Of a DNA stretch of 15,416 nt, positions 1-7,591 are shown piece by piece. The notes beneath the pieces are model-generated. The model was not told the origin of the DNA and made no database searches. It saw nothing but the letters and a program-made list of their open reading frames with translations. Source of the stretch: Dehalococcoidia bacterium (GTDB lineage: Bacteria; Chloroflexota; Dehalococcoidia; Dehalococcoidales; DAOWKM01); assembly GCA_030643695.1 (NCBI GenBank), contig DAOWKM010000119.1, positions 1 to 15,416 of the forward strand, read 5' to 3'. The position numbers and the translations under genes were made by a program. How positions within the stretch are numbered: position 1 is the stretch's first letter; each line of letters starts with the position of its first letter.

Positions 1-66
1 AGCTACCGGACTCAACTTCGACCCGACAAACCAGAACAAGTTGCCGAGGAGGTGACAACCGTGTAA
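1..66 (+). CDS. 3' end of an upstream gene (partial), unidentified
   Basis: Frame 1 is open from the window edge to TAA at 64-66 and encodes 21 residues rich in charged side chains (ending EEVTTV). It is too short to assign to a family. Frame 2 is also open to a TGA at 53-55, so the choice of frame is uncertain. A promoter-like sequence begins about 85 bp downstream, which fits the end of an independent upstream transcription unit. Confidence 0.3.
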   Translation, partial: SYRTQLRPDKPEQVAEEVTTV

Positions 67-83
67 AATGGCAGATATTGGTG

Positions 84-119
84 CCCTGAGGTGGTCAATT
101 TGGATGAAAACCACCTGGG
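84..119 (+). terminator. Hairpin after the upstream gene, possible weak terminator
   Basis: AGGTGGT at 89-95 pairs perfectly with ACCACCT at 110-116. CCC (84-86) and GGG (117-119) extend the stem past a two-base bulge. The loop is 14 nt. No U-tract follows, so termination would be Rho-dependent or inefficient, and the structure could have another role. Confidence 0.25.
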
Positions 120-151
120 TCAATAACGTGAAAAGTGACAAAGAAAAGGTC

Positions 152-180
152 TTGACAAACTATCCTATTAGTGCTATATA
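152..180 (+). promoter_or_regulatory. Sigma70-type promoter for the TRAP/corrinoid cluster
   Basis: A perfect -35 hexamer TTGACA (152-157) is followed by exactly 17 bp and a TATATA -10 element (175-180). Transcription would start near 187 and give a leader of about 200 nt before the TRAP binding-protein gene at 391. It is the best promoter-like match I noticed upstream of the operon, and all downstream genes to 8433 face the same way. Confidence 0.55.
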
Positions 181-186
181 AAAGAT

Positions 187-390
187 GATGAATGAAAAGT
201 CTGCTAGAAAGCCCCGCAATGTATTGATAAATCCAGACACTCTTCACGAAGCCTGTAATTGGGGTGGTCAGCACCCGGCCCAAAGGTAGAGGAGGTGATG
301 CCATTGAAGCAAAAGGCGATAGGGAAAGACCTATGACACTCGGGAAAGACCGATTGACCCAATATTAAAAATCAATGAAAGGAGAACAAG
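187..390 (+). promoter_or_regulatory. Long 5' leader with micro-ORF and direct repeat
   Basis: The leader contains a 5-bp GGGTG/CACCC hairpin (262-276). A very strong Shine-Dalgarno (GAGGAGG, 288-294) lies before a short reading frame: ATG at 298, MPLKQKAIGKDL, TGA at 334-336. The 10-mer GGGAAAGACC occurs at 322-331 and 342-351, a spacing of 20 bp (two helical turns). The micro-ORF could be a leader peptide and the repeat an operator or RNA element. I see no cobalamin-box or other named riboswitch core. The true ribosome site for the next gene is AAAGGAG just before 391. Confidence 0.3.
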
Positions 391-1506
391 ATGAAACATA
401 AGACAATATGGCTGGTAGTGAGTATGTTAGTGGTGTTGGGTCTGCTGGTGGGTGGTTTTGGTTGTGCCAAAGAGGTAGCGCCAACCACGCCAACGACACC
501 AACCACACCAACGACACCAACCACGCCGGCGACACCAGCAGCACCTGAGGTCATACACTGGATAATGCAAAGTCATGAACCTTTGCTCCCAGGTTTTGGT
601 CCGTATGAATGTGTGTTCCATTGCACCTGGGTGCATCGCTGGGCTGAATGGCTGGAGGAGGCTACTGGCGGACGCCTTGAAATTGAGATAGTCCCCGTAG
701 ATGCAATGTTCCCTAGGACAGAGTCACTTACTGCAGCCGAAACACGCATAGTTGATGTTGTCTTCGCTCCGCCCCCATGGTTTTCAGGGGTAATACCCGA
801 AATGGATGCTATAAGTTTGCCCGGGGGCTTAGTTAGTGTAAGGGAGAGTTATGACCTCTGGTATAACTATGGGGTAAATGATTTGATTCAACCACTTTAT
901 GCCGAGCGAAACATACTTATGATCCCTGCTCTGGGAAATTGCCACTTGAACATATATGCCACTTTCGACATGCCAAATATGGCTTCACTCAAGGGCAAAA
1001 AAATAAGGGGTTTTGGCGTATATAACAAGTATCTTGAGCTGATGGGTGCTGTCCCAACAACAGTAGCTCATGGTGACTTGTATATGGCACTTAAACTGGG
1101 TACTCTTGACGCTACTCTTACGGCGGCTACATCACTGGAGAATCTCAAGCTCAAAGAGGTGGTATCAGATTATCTTGACATTGATAATCCCTGTATTAAT
1201 GGTGTGCTTATCAATATGGACGCCTACAATGAGCTGCCCGAGGACATAAAATATATGATTGAAACCTATACGCCTCTATGGTACACTGTTGGTTCTCTTG
1301 AACTATATGAGCATGAAGCCTATATAATAGGCAAATGCAAGGAGGAGTTAGGGTTCGAGGTTTGGACCTGGCCTGCTGAGGAGGTAGCCAAGCTTAAAGA
1401 GGGGTGCGTTAATGAAATCTGGCCTGAGATAGCTGCCAAGACCCCTCTGTGTGCTCAGATAATAGAGATTACCAAAAAGCACATGAAAGAGCACGGAAGG
1501 CTATGA
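391..1506 (+). CDS. dctP: TRAP transporter solute-binding lipoprotein (DctP family)
   Basis: Periplasmic or surface-tethered binding protein of a tripartite ATP-independent (TRAP) transporter, which captures substrate for the DctQ/DctM membrane pair. Residues 1-24 are a hydrophobic signal ending in a lipobox, with Cys25 as the lipidation site. A low-complexity Thr/Pro linker (about 32-48) leads to the DctP domain. The family's LKGKKIRGFG block is present. Its Arg206 lies where DctP proteins place the arginine that salt-bridges a substrate carboxylate, which suggests a carboxylated ligand. Length (371 aa) is normal for a DctP protein plus linker. The start is supported by GGAG 8 nt upstream. 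It is first in the cluster and is separated from dctQ by a perfect palindrome, so it is probably expressed above the membrane subunits. The ligand is not determined by sequence. Given the downstream methyltransferases, a betaine-like compound is my inference. Confidence 0.93.
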   Translation: MKHKTIWLVVSMLVVLGLLVGGFGCAKEVAPTTPTTPTTPTTPTTPATPAAPEVIHWIMQSHEPLLPGFGPYECVFHCTWVHRWAEWLEEATGGRLEIEIVPVDAMFPRTESLTAAETRIVDVVFAPPPWFSGVIPEMDAISLPGGLVSVRESYDLWYNYGVNDLIQPLYAERNILMIPALGNCHLNIYATFDMPNMASLKGKKIRGFGVYNKYLELMGAVPTTVAHGDLYMALKLGTLDATLTAATSLENLKLKEVVSDYLDIDNPCINGVLINMDAYNELPEDIKYMIETYTPLWYTVGSLELYEHEAYIIGKCKEELGFEVWTWPAEEVAKLKEGCVNEIWPEIAAKTPLCAQIIEITKKHMKEHGRL

Positions 1507-1520
1507 CAGGGAAGTAAAGT

Positions 1521-1554
1521 CTAAAACGGGAGGTATGCATACCTCCCGTTTTAG
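1521..1554 (+). terminator. Perfect 34-nt palindrome between dctP and dctQ (attenuating hairpin)
   Basis: Bases 1521-1554 form an uninterrupted inverted repeat with 17-bp arms centred on ATGCAT. The arms carry CTAAAACGGGAGG and CCTCCCGTTTTAG, so the hairpin has an A-tract on its 5' side and a T-tract on its 3' side, the pattern of a bidirectional intrinsic terminator. It starts 15 nt after the dctP stop and ends 26 nt before dctQ. The likely role is partial termination or 3'-end protection of the dctP message, giving excess binding protein. Confidence 0.75.
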
Positions 1555-1580
1555 TTTGAGATTTAATTGTAGGGAGCTGT

Positions 1581-2087
1581 ATGGTTGAGTCTTTTTGTCA
1601 CGCTATTGATACTATAAATGAGCGGGTGGGGAAAATCGTTGTTTGGCTCTTTATTCCGTTGATGCTCCTAGTTGTGATGGAAGTGACCCTCAGGTATGTA
1701 TTCAATAACCCAACACTATGGGGTTACGATGTCATGATACAATTGCAGGGTGTTCTTCTAGTTCTAGCAGGGGGCTATACCCTTCTTCATAAGGGCCATG
1801 TTGCTGTAGATATACTTGTGTCCAAATTTCCTCCAAGGAAGAGGGCATTAATAGACATGATTACGGGCCTATTGCTCATTAGCACTGTTGGCCTATTGTT
1901 ATGGCGAGCAACGCTATATGCCTGGGATTCTTGGCTCGTTAGAGAAATGTACATGTCCCTGATCACCTACATATACCCCTTCAAGATAATAATGGTAGTG
2001 GGCATTCTGATGTTATTCCTTCAAGGGGTATCCGAGTTCACACACAACCTGACTATAGTTGTTCACAGGGAAAAGGCAGTCAAGTAA
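1581..2087 (+). CDS. dctQ: TRAP transporter small membrane subunit (DctQ family)
   Basis: Small four-helix integral membrane subunit that holds the DctM transport channel and helps dock the binding protein. The 168-residue length is typical. Hydrophobic segments lie at about 18-36, 52-70, 92-110 and 133-150. The family landmarks RYVFNNPTLWGYD (38-50) and HKGHVAVDI (70-78) are visible. GGGAG lies 7 nt before the ATG. The stop codon shares one base with the start of dctM (TAATG), which indicates translational coupling. Confidence 0.92.
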   Translation: MVESFCHAIDTINERVGKIVVWLFIPLMLLVVMEVTLRYVFNNPTLWGYDVMIQLQGVLLVLAGGYTLLHKGHVAVDILVSKFPPRKRALIDMITGLLLISTVGLLLWRATLYAWDSWLVREMYMSLITYIYPFKIIMVVGILMLFLQGVSEFTHNLTIVVHREKAVK

Positions 2088-3403
2088 TGGATCCGGGATT
2101 ACTAAGTTTACTCGTACTGGGTATAGTCCTGGCACTGTTAGCATCGGGAATGCCAGTTGCCTTCGTTTTGCTAAGTATAGCTGCCGGTGGTTTCCTTTTC
2201 ATCAGGGGTCCTTCATCTCTTAGTTCGATGGTTATTGTTGCTTTTACTACACTAACCAAAGATTTCTATATTGCTCTTACCCTATTTATCCTGATGGCAG
2301 GCATCCTCACGGCTTCAGGGCTAGGCACCGCCCTGTATGACATGATGCACAAGTGGATGGCTGGTTTAAGGGGCGGTCTGGCAATGGGCACGGTGGGCAT
2401 TTCCACTATCATCGCAGCTATGAGCGGCTCAGCAGCAACAGCTACTATAACGATGGGTTTGTTGGCCTACCCGGAGATGGAGAAGCGAGGTTACGACAAA
2501 AGCATGACTATAGGCTGCATCCCAGCTGGGGGAATTTTGGGGCCAATTATTCCACCTAGCGTGGTGATGATTCTTGTTTGTGCTGTCAGCGTCTTGTCCA
2601 TAGGGAAACTCTTCATGGCCGGGGTTTTTCCTGGGCTTCTTATTTCCGCCGGCTGGATAGCCTATATAGGAATAAGGTGCTGGCGTAATCCGGCCATGGG
2701 TCCTCCATTACCTCTTGAAGAGCGAGTTGGCTGGAAGGAGAAATTTGTAAGTCTTCGTGGGTCTATATTGCCCATTATCTTGATCTTTTTAGTTCTCGGA
2801 TTAATTTATATGGGAGTTAGTACTCCTACCGAGGCTGGTGGCATTGGTGCTTTCGGTGCCTTAATATGTGCTGCTATTTATCGCAATCTTACCTTGGCAA
2901 ACTTAAAGAGGGCACTAATGACAAGCCTGAGAATAGCCGCTATGCTTATGTGGATTTTAATCGGGGCTTTTTCATTTTCTCAGCTGATTGGTGCTATGGG
3001 GGTGCAGGCTTACATAGTGGGGTTTCTAACCGGATTGCCAGTGAATCGCTGGGTTATCTTAATTGGGATACTGACCTTAGTATATATCCTGGGAATGTTT
3101 ATAGATGGTAACCCTATTATCGTGATATTCCTACCTATCTTTGCTCCTATTACCGAGCTGTTGGGCTTTGACCCATTATGGTTCGGCTTGATTTTTACAA
3201 TAGATGTGTTAATTGGCAGTATTACTCCTCCCTTTGGTATGATCCTGTTCTACTTTAAGGGGTTAAACCAGCCTGGTGTGACCATGATGGATATCTACCG
3301 GGCTATTATACCCTATGTCATAATTATGACATTAGCTTGGATTATGGTAATCATATTCCCCCAGATAGCTCTTTGGTTACCTGGCATGATGCTAGGGAAA
3401 TAG
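2087..3403 (+). CDS. dctM: TRAP transporter large permease subunit (DctM family)
   Basis: Multi-spanning channel subunit of the TRAP transporter, driving uptake with an ion gradient. At 438 aa it has the usual DctM length and is hydrophobic throughout. Family motifs include GMPVAF (21-26), SGSAAT (113-118) and the signature LGPIIPPS (151-158) followed by GKLFMAG; a second-half TPTEAGG block is also present. It overlaps dctQ by one base. With dctP and dctQ it forms a complete, apparently intact transporter. It ends with TAG, an ordinary stop here, which bears on whether UAG could be read as pyrrolysine in this genome. Confidence 0.94.
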   Translation: MDPGLLSLLVLGIVLALLASGMPVAFVLLSIAAGGFLFIRGPSSLSSMVIVAFTTLTKDFYIALTLFILMAGILTASGLGTALYDMMHKWMAGLRGGLAMGTVGISTIIAAMSGSAATATITMGLLAYPEMEKRGYDKSMTIGCIPAGGILGPIIPPSVVMILVCAVSVLSIGKLFMAGVFPGLLISAGWIAYIGIRCWRNPAMGPPLPLEERVGWKEKFVSLRGSILPIILIFLVLGLIYMGVSTPTEAGGIGAFGALICAAIYRNLTLANLKRALMTSLRIAAMLMWILIGAFSFSQLIGAMGVQAYIVGFLTGLPVNRWVILIGILTLVYILGMFIDGNPIIVIFLPIFAPITELLGFDPLWFGLIFTIDVLIGSITPPFGMILFYFKGLNQPGVTMMDIYRAIIPYVIIMTLAWIMVIIFPQIALWLPGMMLGK

Positions 3404-3504
3404 TTTAAAATAGGATAGGAGAAAGTAACGAAGGGTTATCATTCAAAAGGCGTTTGGGTTTGGTCTGCCGATTTGGTCAAATTTGAAACAAAGGAGGAAG
3501 CTTA

Positions 3505-4149
3505 ATGGATGAGATTATAGAGAACCTAAAGAAAGCAGTAATAGAATACGATGGTGAAGCGGCAGCAAGTTGGGCAAGAAAAGCAGTTGAGGAGGGAATA
3601 GACCCTATTGAGGCATTAGACGCACTAACCGTGGCTATCAAGCAAGTCGGTGACGGCTATGGTCGCGGCGACCTCTGGCTTCCTGACCTTGTTGGCGCAT
3701 CGTCAGCTATGATAAGTGCCACACCTATCATTGAGGAAAAGATTAAAGCAACGGGGGGGAAACGGCACAAGCTGGGTACCATTGTCATAGGCACAGTTTA
3801 TGGTGATATTCACAACATAGGCAAAAATATGGTAAGCACATTAGCTCTCGCCGGGGGCTTTGAGGTGATTGACCTCGGAGTTGATGTTGCCGCTGAGAAG
3901 TTTGTCGATGCAGTCAGGAAGCACGAACCCCAGATATTAGCTTTGTCATCCCTCTTGACTACCAGTGCCTATGTACAGAAAGAGATAATCGAAACCCTCA
4001 AAAAGGCAAACCTGCGGGAAAAGGTGAAAATTGCGGTGGGTGGTGGGGCTATCACGCCTGAGTTCGCTAAAATAATAGGGGCAGACGAATATAGGCCTAC
4101 AGCAATTGCAGCAGTAGACCTTTTCAAGGAATTTGTAGGTGTAAAGTAA
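3505..4149 (+). CDS. Corrinoid (cobalamin-binding) methyl-carrier protein, MtbC/MttC type
   Basis: Carries the methyl group on a cobamide cofactor between the MttB-like methyltransferase and the methyl acceptor. At 214 aa it has the standard two-domain length: a helical B12-binding cap (about 1-88) and a Rossmann-like B12 domain (about 89-214). The cobalt-ligand motif GDIHNIG spans 100-106, with His103 as the lower axial ligand. The nucleotide-tail-binding elements SLLTT (149-153) and GGG (179-181) are also present. A strong AAGGAGG at 3491-3497 fixes the start. It lies 8 bp before its presumed methyltransferase partner. A decayed homologue lies at 8912-9155. Which substrate it serves is set by the partner, not by this protein. 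Confidence 0.95.
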   Translation: MDEIIENLKKAVIEYDGEAAASWARKAVEEGIDPIEALDALTVAIKQVGDGYGRGDLWLPDLVGASSAMISATPIIEEKIKATGGKRHKLGTIVIGTVYGDIHNIGKNMVSTLALAGGFEVIDLGVDVAAEKFVDAVRKHEPQILALSSLLTTSAYVQKEIIETLKKANLREKVKIAVGGGAITPEFAKIIGADEYRPTAIAAVDLFKEFVGVK

Positions 4150-4157
4150 AGGAGACA

Positions 4158-5621
4158 ATGATGACGATGAAAGGATTCAGCCGCAACTTTAAGCCTCTGG
4201 AGATACTGACCGAAGAGCAGGTCGAGGCTATTCACCGGGGGATGTTAAATGTCCTTGAGAAAACTGGTATCAGGGTTGAGCACAAGAGGGCATTAAAGCT
4301 CTTTGAGCAGAATGGTTGTCCAGTGGACTACGATGAGATGAGGGTAAGACTACCCCCAAGTCTTGTTGAGGAGTGCCTGCGTAAAGCGCCAAGCAGCTTC
4401 TACATAAAGGCAAGGGAGCCGGAGAATGGTTGGCAAATAGGTGGGAATAATCTCTATCTCGAGCCCTTCCCCGGGATGCGAACTGTGGATCTGGATACCT
4501 GGAAGGACCGGCCAGCTACTCAGAAGGAGAGGGATGAGGGTTTGGTAGTCATAGATGCTTTGGATAGCGTTCATGGCATTGGCCCCTATACACCATACTT
4601 TGATGTGGAGGGCATCCCTCCAGCCATGGCAATCCCGGAGGGTATCGCCGCTGCGTTCAGAAAGTCAACTAAGGCACTAATTGGCCAGGGACACCAGCTG
4701 GATTCTGAGATATTTACGATGGAAATGGCAAAGGCAGTGGGGGCAGAATACGCGATGAATTTCAATATGGCACCGCCACTAACGGCTCGCAGTGATATTG
4801 TTGAAGCTATGTTCAGGACGGTTGAAGGCGGCTTCCCCGTGTGGTTAACTGGCGGTGTGACGATGGGGGCGACATCACCTGCTACCATCGCTGGGGCTGA
4901 AATTGTTAACAATGCTCAAGCCGTATTTTCAGTAGTGTTAGCCCAACTGATAAGGCCAGGAACCGGGGCAGTCTTCTCACACAGTCTCTCATTTGCTCAG
5001 GACATGCGGGGAGGAGTCCCTGCCTATGGCGGCATAGAAGGCGTGCTGCATCTAGTAGGGGCTAACCAGATTTGGCGGAAGTATGGAATTCCCAAAAGTG
5101 CCGGTGTTCCTGGCATTAGCAGTTCAAAGGCGATGGACTTCCAGTGTGGCTATGAAAAGGCAATAGGTGCCTTGGCTGCGGCTTTATCTGGAAGCAATGT
5201 TATCATGCTACATGGTGGGGTATATGGTGAGCTATCTTGGCATCCAGTGCAGGCTATCTTGGATGACGATATAGCTGGCATGATAGGGCGCTTTATAGAG
5301 GGCATTGAGGTAGATGATGATACTTTAGCTATTGATCTAATAAACGCGGTTGGGCCAATCCCTGGAATGTACCTTGACAAGGCACACACCAGAGAATGGT
5401 GGAAGAAAGAGCAATTCATACCAAAAGCAGCTGACAGGCTGAGCTACCCTGAGTGGTTCGGGGGGGGCAAGAAGATTGCCCTAGATTATGCCAAGGATAG
5501 AATGGAGGAGATACTAGCTACTCATAAGCCAAAACCCCTGACTGCGAGTCAGGAGAATGAAATAGAGAGGATATTGGAAGAGGCTAGGGCGTATTACAAG
5601 AAAAAGGGCATGCTAGAGTAA
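4158..5621 (+). CDS. MttB-family (trimethylamine methyltransferase-like) methyltransferase, non-pyrrolysine
   Basis: Transfers a methyl group from a methylated amine-type substrate to the neighbouring corrinoid protein. The whole 487-aa sequence follows the MttB/COG5598 layout: N-terminal LxILTEEQVEAIHxGML, a central TIM-barrel with GVTMGATSPATIAGAE, and a C-terminal EVDDDTLAIDLINAVGPIPG block. The frame has no internal TAG, so there is no pyrrolysine. Family members without it include glycine betaine (MtgB), proline betaine and carnitine (MtcB) methyltransferases, so a quaternary amine is the best substrate guess. Three ATG codons lie at 4158, 4161 and 4167 behind GGAG (4151-4154); 4161 has the better spacing. 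It has a clear paralogue at 9181-10623. Confidence 0.9.
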   Translation: MMTMKGFSRNFKPLEILTEEQVEAIHRGMLNVLEKTGIRVEHKRALKLFEQNGCPVDYDEMRVRLPPSLVEECLRKAPSSFYIKAREPENGWQIGGNNLYLEPFPGMRTVDLDTWKDRPATQKERDEGLVVIDALDSVHGIGPYTPYFDVEGIPPAMAIPEGIAAAFRKSTKALIGQGHQLDSEIFTMEMAKAVGAEYAMNFNMAPPLTARSDIVEAMFRTVEGGFPVWLTGGVTMGATSPATIAGAEIVNNAQAVFSVVLAQLIRPGTGAVFSHSLSFAQDMRGGVPAYGGIEGVLHLVGANQIWRKYGIPKSAGVPGISSSKAMDFQCGYEKAIGALAAALSGSNVIMLHGGVYGELSWHPVQAILDDDIAGMIGRFIEGIEVDDDTLAIDLINAVGPIPGMYLDKAHTREWWKKEQFIPKAADRLSYPEWFGGGKKIALDYAKDRMEEILATHKPKPLTASQENEIERILEEARAYYKKKGMLE

Positions 5622-5740
5622 GGGTAACATAGGCGGGCTCTGCCAATGGAAAGTGAGGTACCAGGGACATGCATCCACGGGTACATCCCTTCCTGGCAGA
5701 GACTTCTCGCCAGAGACCCAACCTAACAAGATAAATTGGA
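5622..5740 (+). promoter_or_regulatory. Intergenic stem-loop before the RACo gene
   Basis: The gap between the methyltransferase and RACo genes can fold on itself. CTCTGCCA at 5638-5645 pairs with TGGCAGAG at 5694-5701, and GTACC at 5658-5662 pairs with GGTAC at 5680-5684 inside it. No U-tract follows. It may be an RNA processing or attenuation element. The RACo start lies 40 nt downstream with only a weak ribosome site (TTGGA). A near-identical 15-mer occurs at 8462-8476. Confidence 0.35.
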
Positions 5741-7591
5741 ATGACTACTTACACTGTTAATTTTGAGCCGGTAGGCCGAGGAGGAGAATGCCAGAGCAAC
5801 GAAACACTTTTGGATTGCGCACGCCGCCTTGGTGTAGGCATTATCAGTATATGCGGAGGCGAGGGAATATTTCACTGCTGCAAAGTGCAGGTTCTAGCGG
5901 GGACTGTCTCAGAGCCAACCTCCAATGAGCTAGAGGCATTTTCCTCCCAAGAGCTTGAGGATGGCTGGCGTCTAGCCTGCCAGACTTACCCCGCCAGTGA
6001 TTGCAAATTGGGTGTGCCACCTGAGTCAATGACTACGCCACAGCGGACTCAAGTGGAGGGATTAGAAATAGCGGCTCAGCTGGAGCCACCGGTTAAGGCC
6101 TACCATGTACCTATGTCAGCCTCATCCCTGTCCGACCCGCAGGCTGATGCTGACCGCTTGCTGGAGGTGCTAAACCGACAATACCAACTACACTGTGGCA
6201 AGGTTGATATTGATGCCCTGCGTACACTCTCGCCCCAGCTGCGGGCGTGGGGCTGGCAGTGTCAGGCTACAGTTCGCCATGAGGAAGTGATAGCCTTCAG
6301 CCCTTGGCCCAGCCGTCAATTGGGCTTGGCAATAGATTTGGGCACCACCAAGGTTGCCGGCTATCTGGTTGATTTGAGCAATGGTTGGACTTTAGCGGCT
6401 AAAGGGGTTATGAATCCTCAGATCAGCTACGGGGAGGATATCATTAGTCGTATTACTGGTGTCATAAACTCGCCGGATGAGGGAGCGCAACTACAGAAGT
6501 TAGTTGTGGAAACCATCAACCAGCTAGCTATTGACCTGTGTATTGAGGTTGACGCCAATACTGGGGAAATTGTTGAAGCAGTGGTGGTAGGCAATACCGC
6601 CATGCACCACCTATTTCTCGGTTTGCCAGTAGAGCAACTGGCTTTTTCTCCCTTTGTCCCCGCAGTCAGTAGGGCAGTGGACATTAAAGCTCGTGATTTG
6701 GGATTAGGTATTGCTCCATGGGCTTATGTGCACCTATTGCCCAATATCGCTGGTTTCGTTGGTGCCGACCATGTGGCAATGCTACTGGCAACCGATATAT
6801 GGCAGGCAGAGGGACCGACGCTAGCTCTAGACATCGGGACTAACACCGAGGTTTCTTTAATAAATAAAGGCAGGATAACCTCCGTCTCCTGTGCCTCCGG
6901 GCCCGCATTTGAAGGCGGTCATATCAGGGATGGTATGCGAGCAGCGAGAGGAGCCATTGAACACTTACGGATAGTAGGTAATAGCATTCATTACCAGACC
7001 ATTGACCAAGTGCCGCCGATTGGTATTTGCGGGTCAGGGGTGCTTGATGCTATGGCCCAACTCTATTTGGCCGGAGTTATCGATAAGGGTGGCAGGATGA
7101 CGGACAGTCACCCTAGAGTTCATATCAATAAAAAACAACGCGAGTTCGTTCTGGTAAGCGAAGAGGAAGGAAGTGGACATCCTTCTATTGTTATCACCCA
7201 GCAGGACATTCGGGAATTGCAACTGGCTAAGGCAGCCATTCGCACTGGTATCCAGGTGCTCCTGGAAGCTAACAGCCGCTCTGAGGAGGAAATCGAGCAG
7301 GTGATCATTGCTGGAGCCTTTGGCACTTATATTGATGTTTCCAGCGCATTAACTATCGGTATGTTGCCATCATTACCTCTAGACCGCTTCCGGCAGGTAG
7401 GCAATGCTGCTGGTATGGGAGCCAAACTGGCTCTATTGTCCCGTGGCAAGCGAGCCGAGGCCCAGACTATAGCCTCCCAGGTTCAGTACATTGAATTGGC
7501 CAGTATCCCTGACTTCAACCAGACCTTTGTTCAGGCAGGTTACATAGGGCGATACCGGATGAGATATGGCAAAAGGGAGGGAATTGACTAA
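5741..7591 (+). CDS. RACo-type reductive activator of corrinoid proteins (ASKHA ATPase)
   Basis: Uses ATP hydrolysis to drive an electron onto oxidised Co(II) cobalamin, restoring the active Co(I) form of the corrinoid protein. At 616 aa it has the family's domain order: N-terminal ferredoxin-like domain (about 1-95), linker, then an actin-like ATPase region with DLGTTK (199-204), VVGNTAMHH (282-290), DIGTNTE (364-370), SGPAFEGGHIR (386-396) and a C-terminal AGAFGTYID motif. The [2Fe-2S] motif is unusual. Family members have C-G-G-x-G-x-C-G-x-C, but here Cys38 is followed by GGEGIFHCC, so the second cysteine is Phe44 and cysteines sit at 46 and 47; Cys80 is in the usual fourth region. It ends one base inside the next gene (TAATG). 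Function is confident; the state of its cluster is not. Confidence 0.92.
   Translation: MTTYTVNFEPVGRGGECQSNETLLDCARRLGVGIISICGGEGIFHCCKVQVLAGTVSEPTSNELEAFSSQELEDGWRLACQTYPASDCKLGVPPESMTTPQRTQVEGLEIAAQLEPPVKAYHVPMSASSLSDPQADADRLLEVLNRQYQLHCGKVDIDALRTLSPQLRAWGWQCQATVRHEEVIAFSPWPSRQLGLAIDLGTTKVAGYLVDLSNGWTLAAKGVMNPQISYGEDIISRITGVINSPDEGAQLQKLVVETINQLAIDLCIEVDANTGEIVEAVVVGNTAMHHLFLGLPVEQLAFSPFVPAVSRAVDIKARDLGLGIAPWAYVHLLPNIAGFVGADHVAMLLATDIWQAEGPTLALDIGTNTEVSLINKGRITSVSCASGPAFEGGHIRDGMRAARGAIEHLRIVGNSIHYQTIDQVPPIGICGSGVLDAMAQLYLAGVIDKGGRMTDSHPRVHINKKQREFVLVSEEEGSGHPSIVITQQDIRELQLAKAAIRTGIQVLLEANSRSEEEIEQVIIAGAFGTYIDVSSALTIGMLPSLPLDRFRQVGNAAGMGAKLALLSRGKRAEAQTIASQVQYIELASIPDFNQTFVQAGYIGRYRMRYGKREGID

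Noticed and set aside
187..390. Cobalamin or c-di-GMP riboswitch in the leader
   Set aside because: Neither the B12-box nor the GEMM core sequence could be found by eye.
480..542. Short tandem repeat (CCAACCACG-like 9-mers), considered as a CRISPR or regulatory repeat
   Set aside because: It is in frame and codes for the Thr-Thr-Pro linker after the lipoprotein signal. There are no spacers.
372..636. Minus-strand frames with Gly/Val or Cys/Trp repeats opposite the start of dctP
   Set aside because: They are the complement of the Thr/Pro-coding low-complexity repeat in dctP and have no independent support.
2353..3111. Two plus-strand frames (2353-2559, 2866-3111) within dctM
   Set aside because: They lie in another frame inside a well-conserved membrane protein and show no family features.
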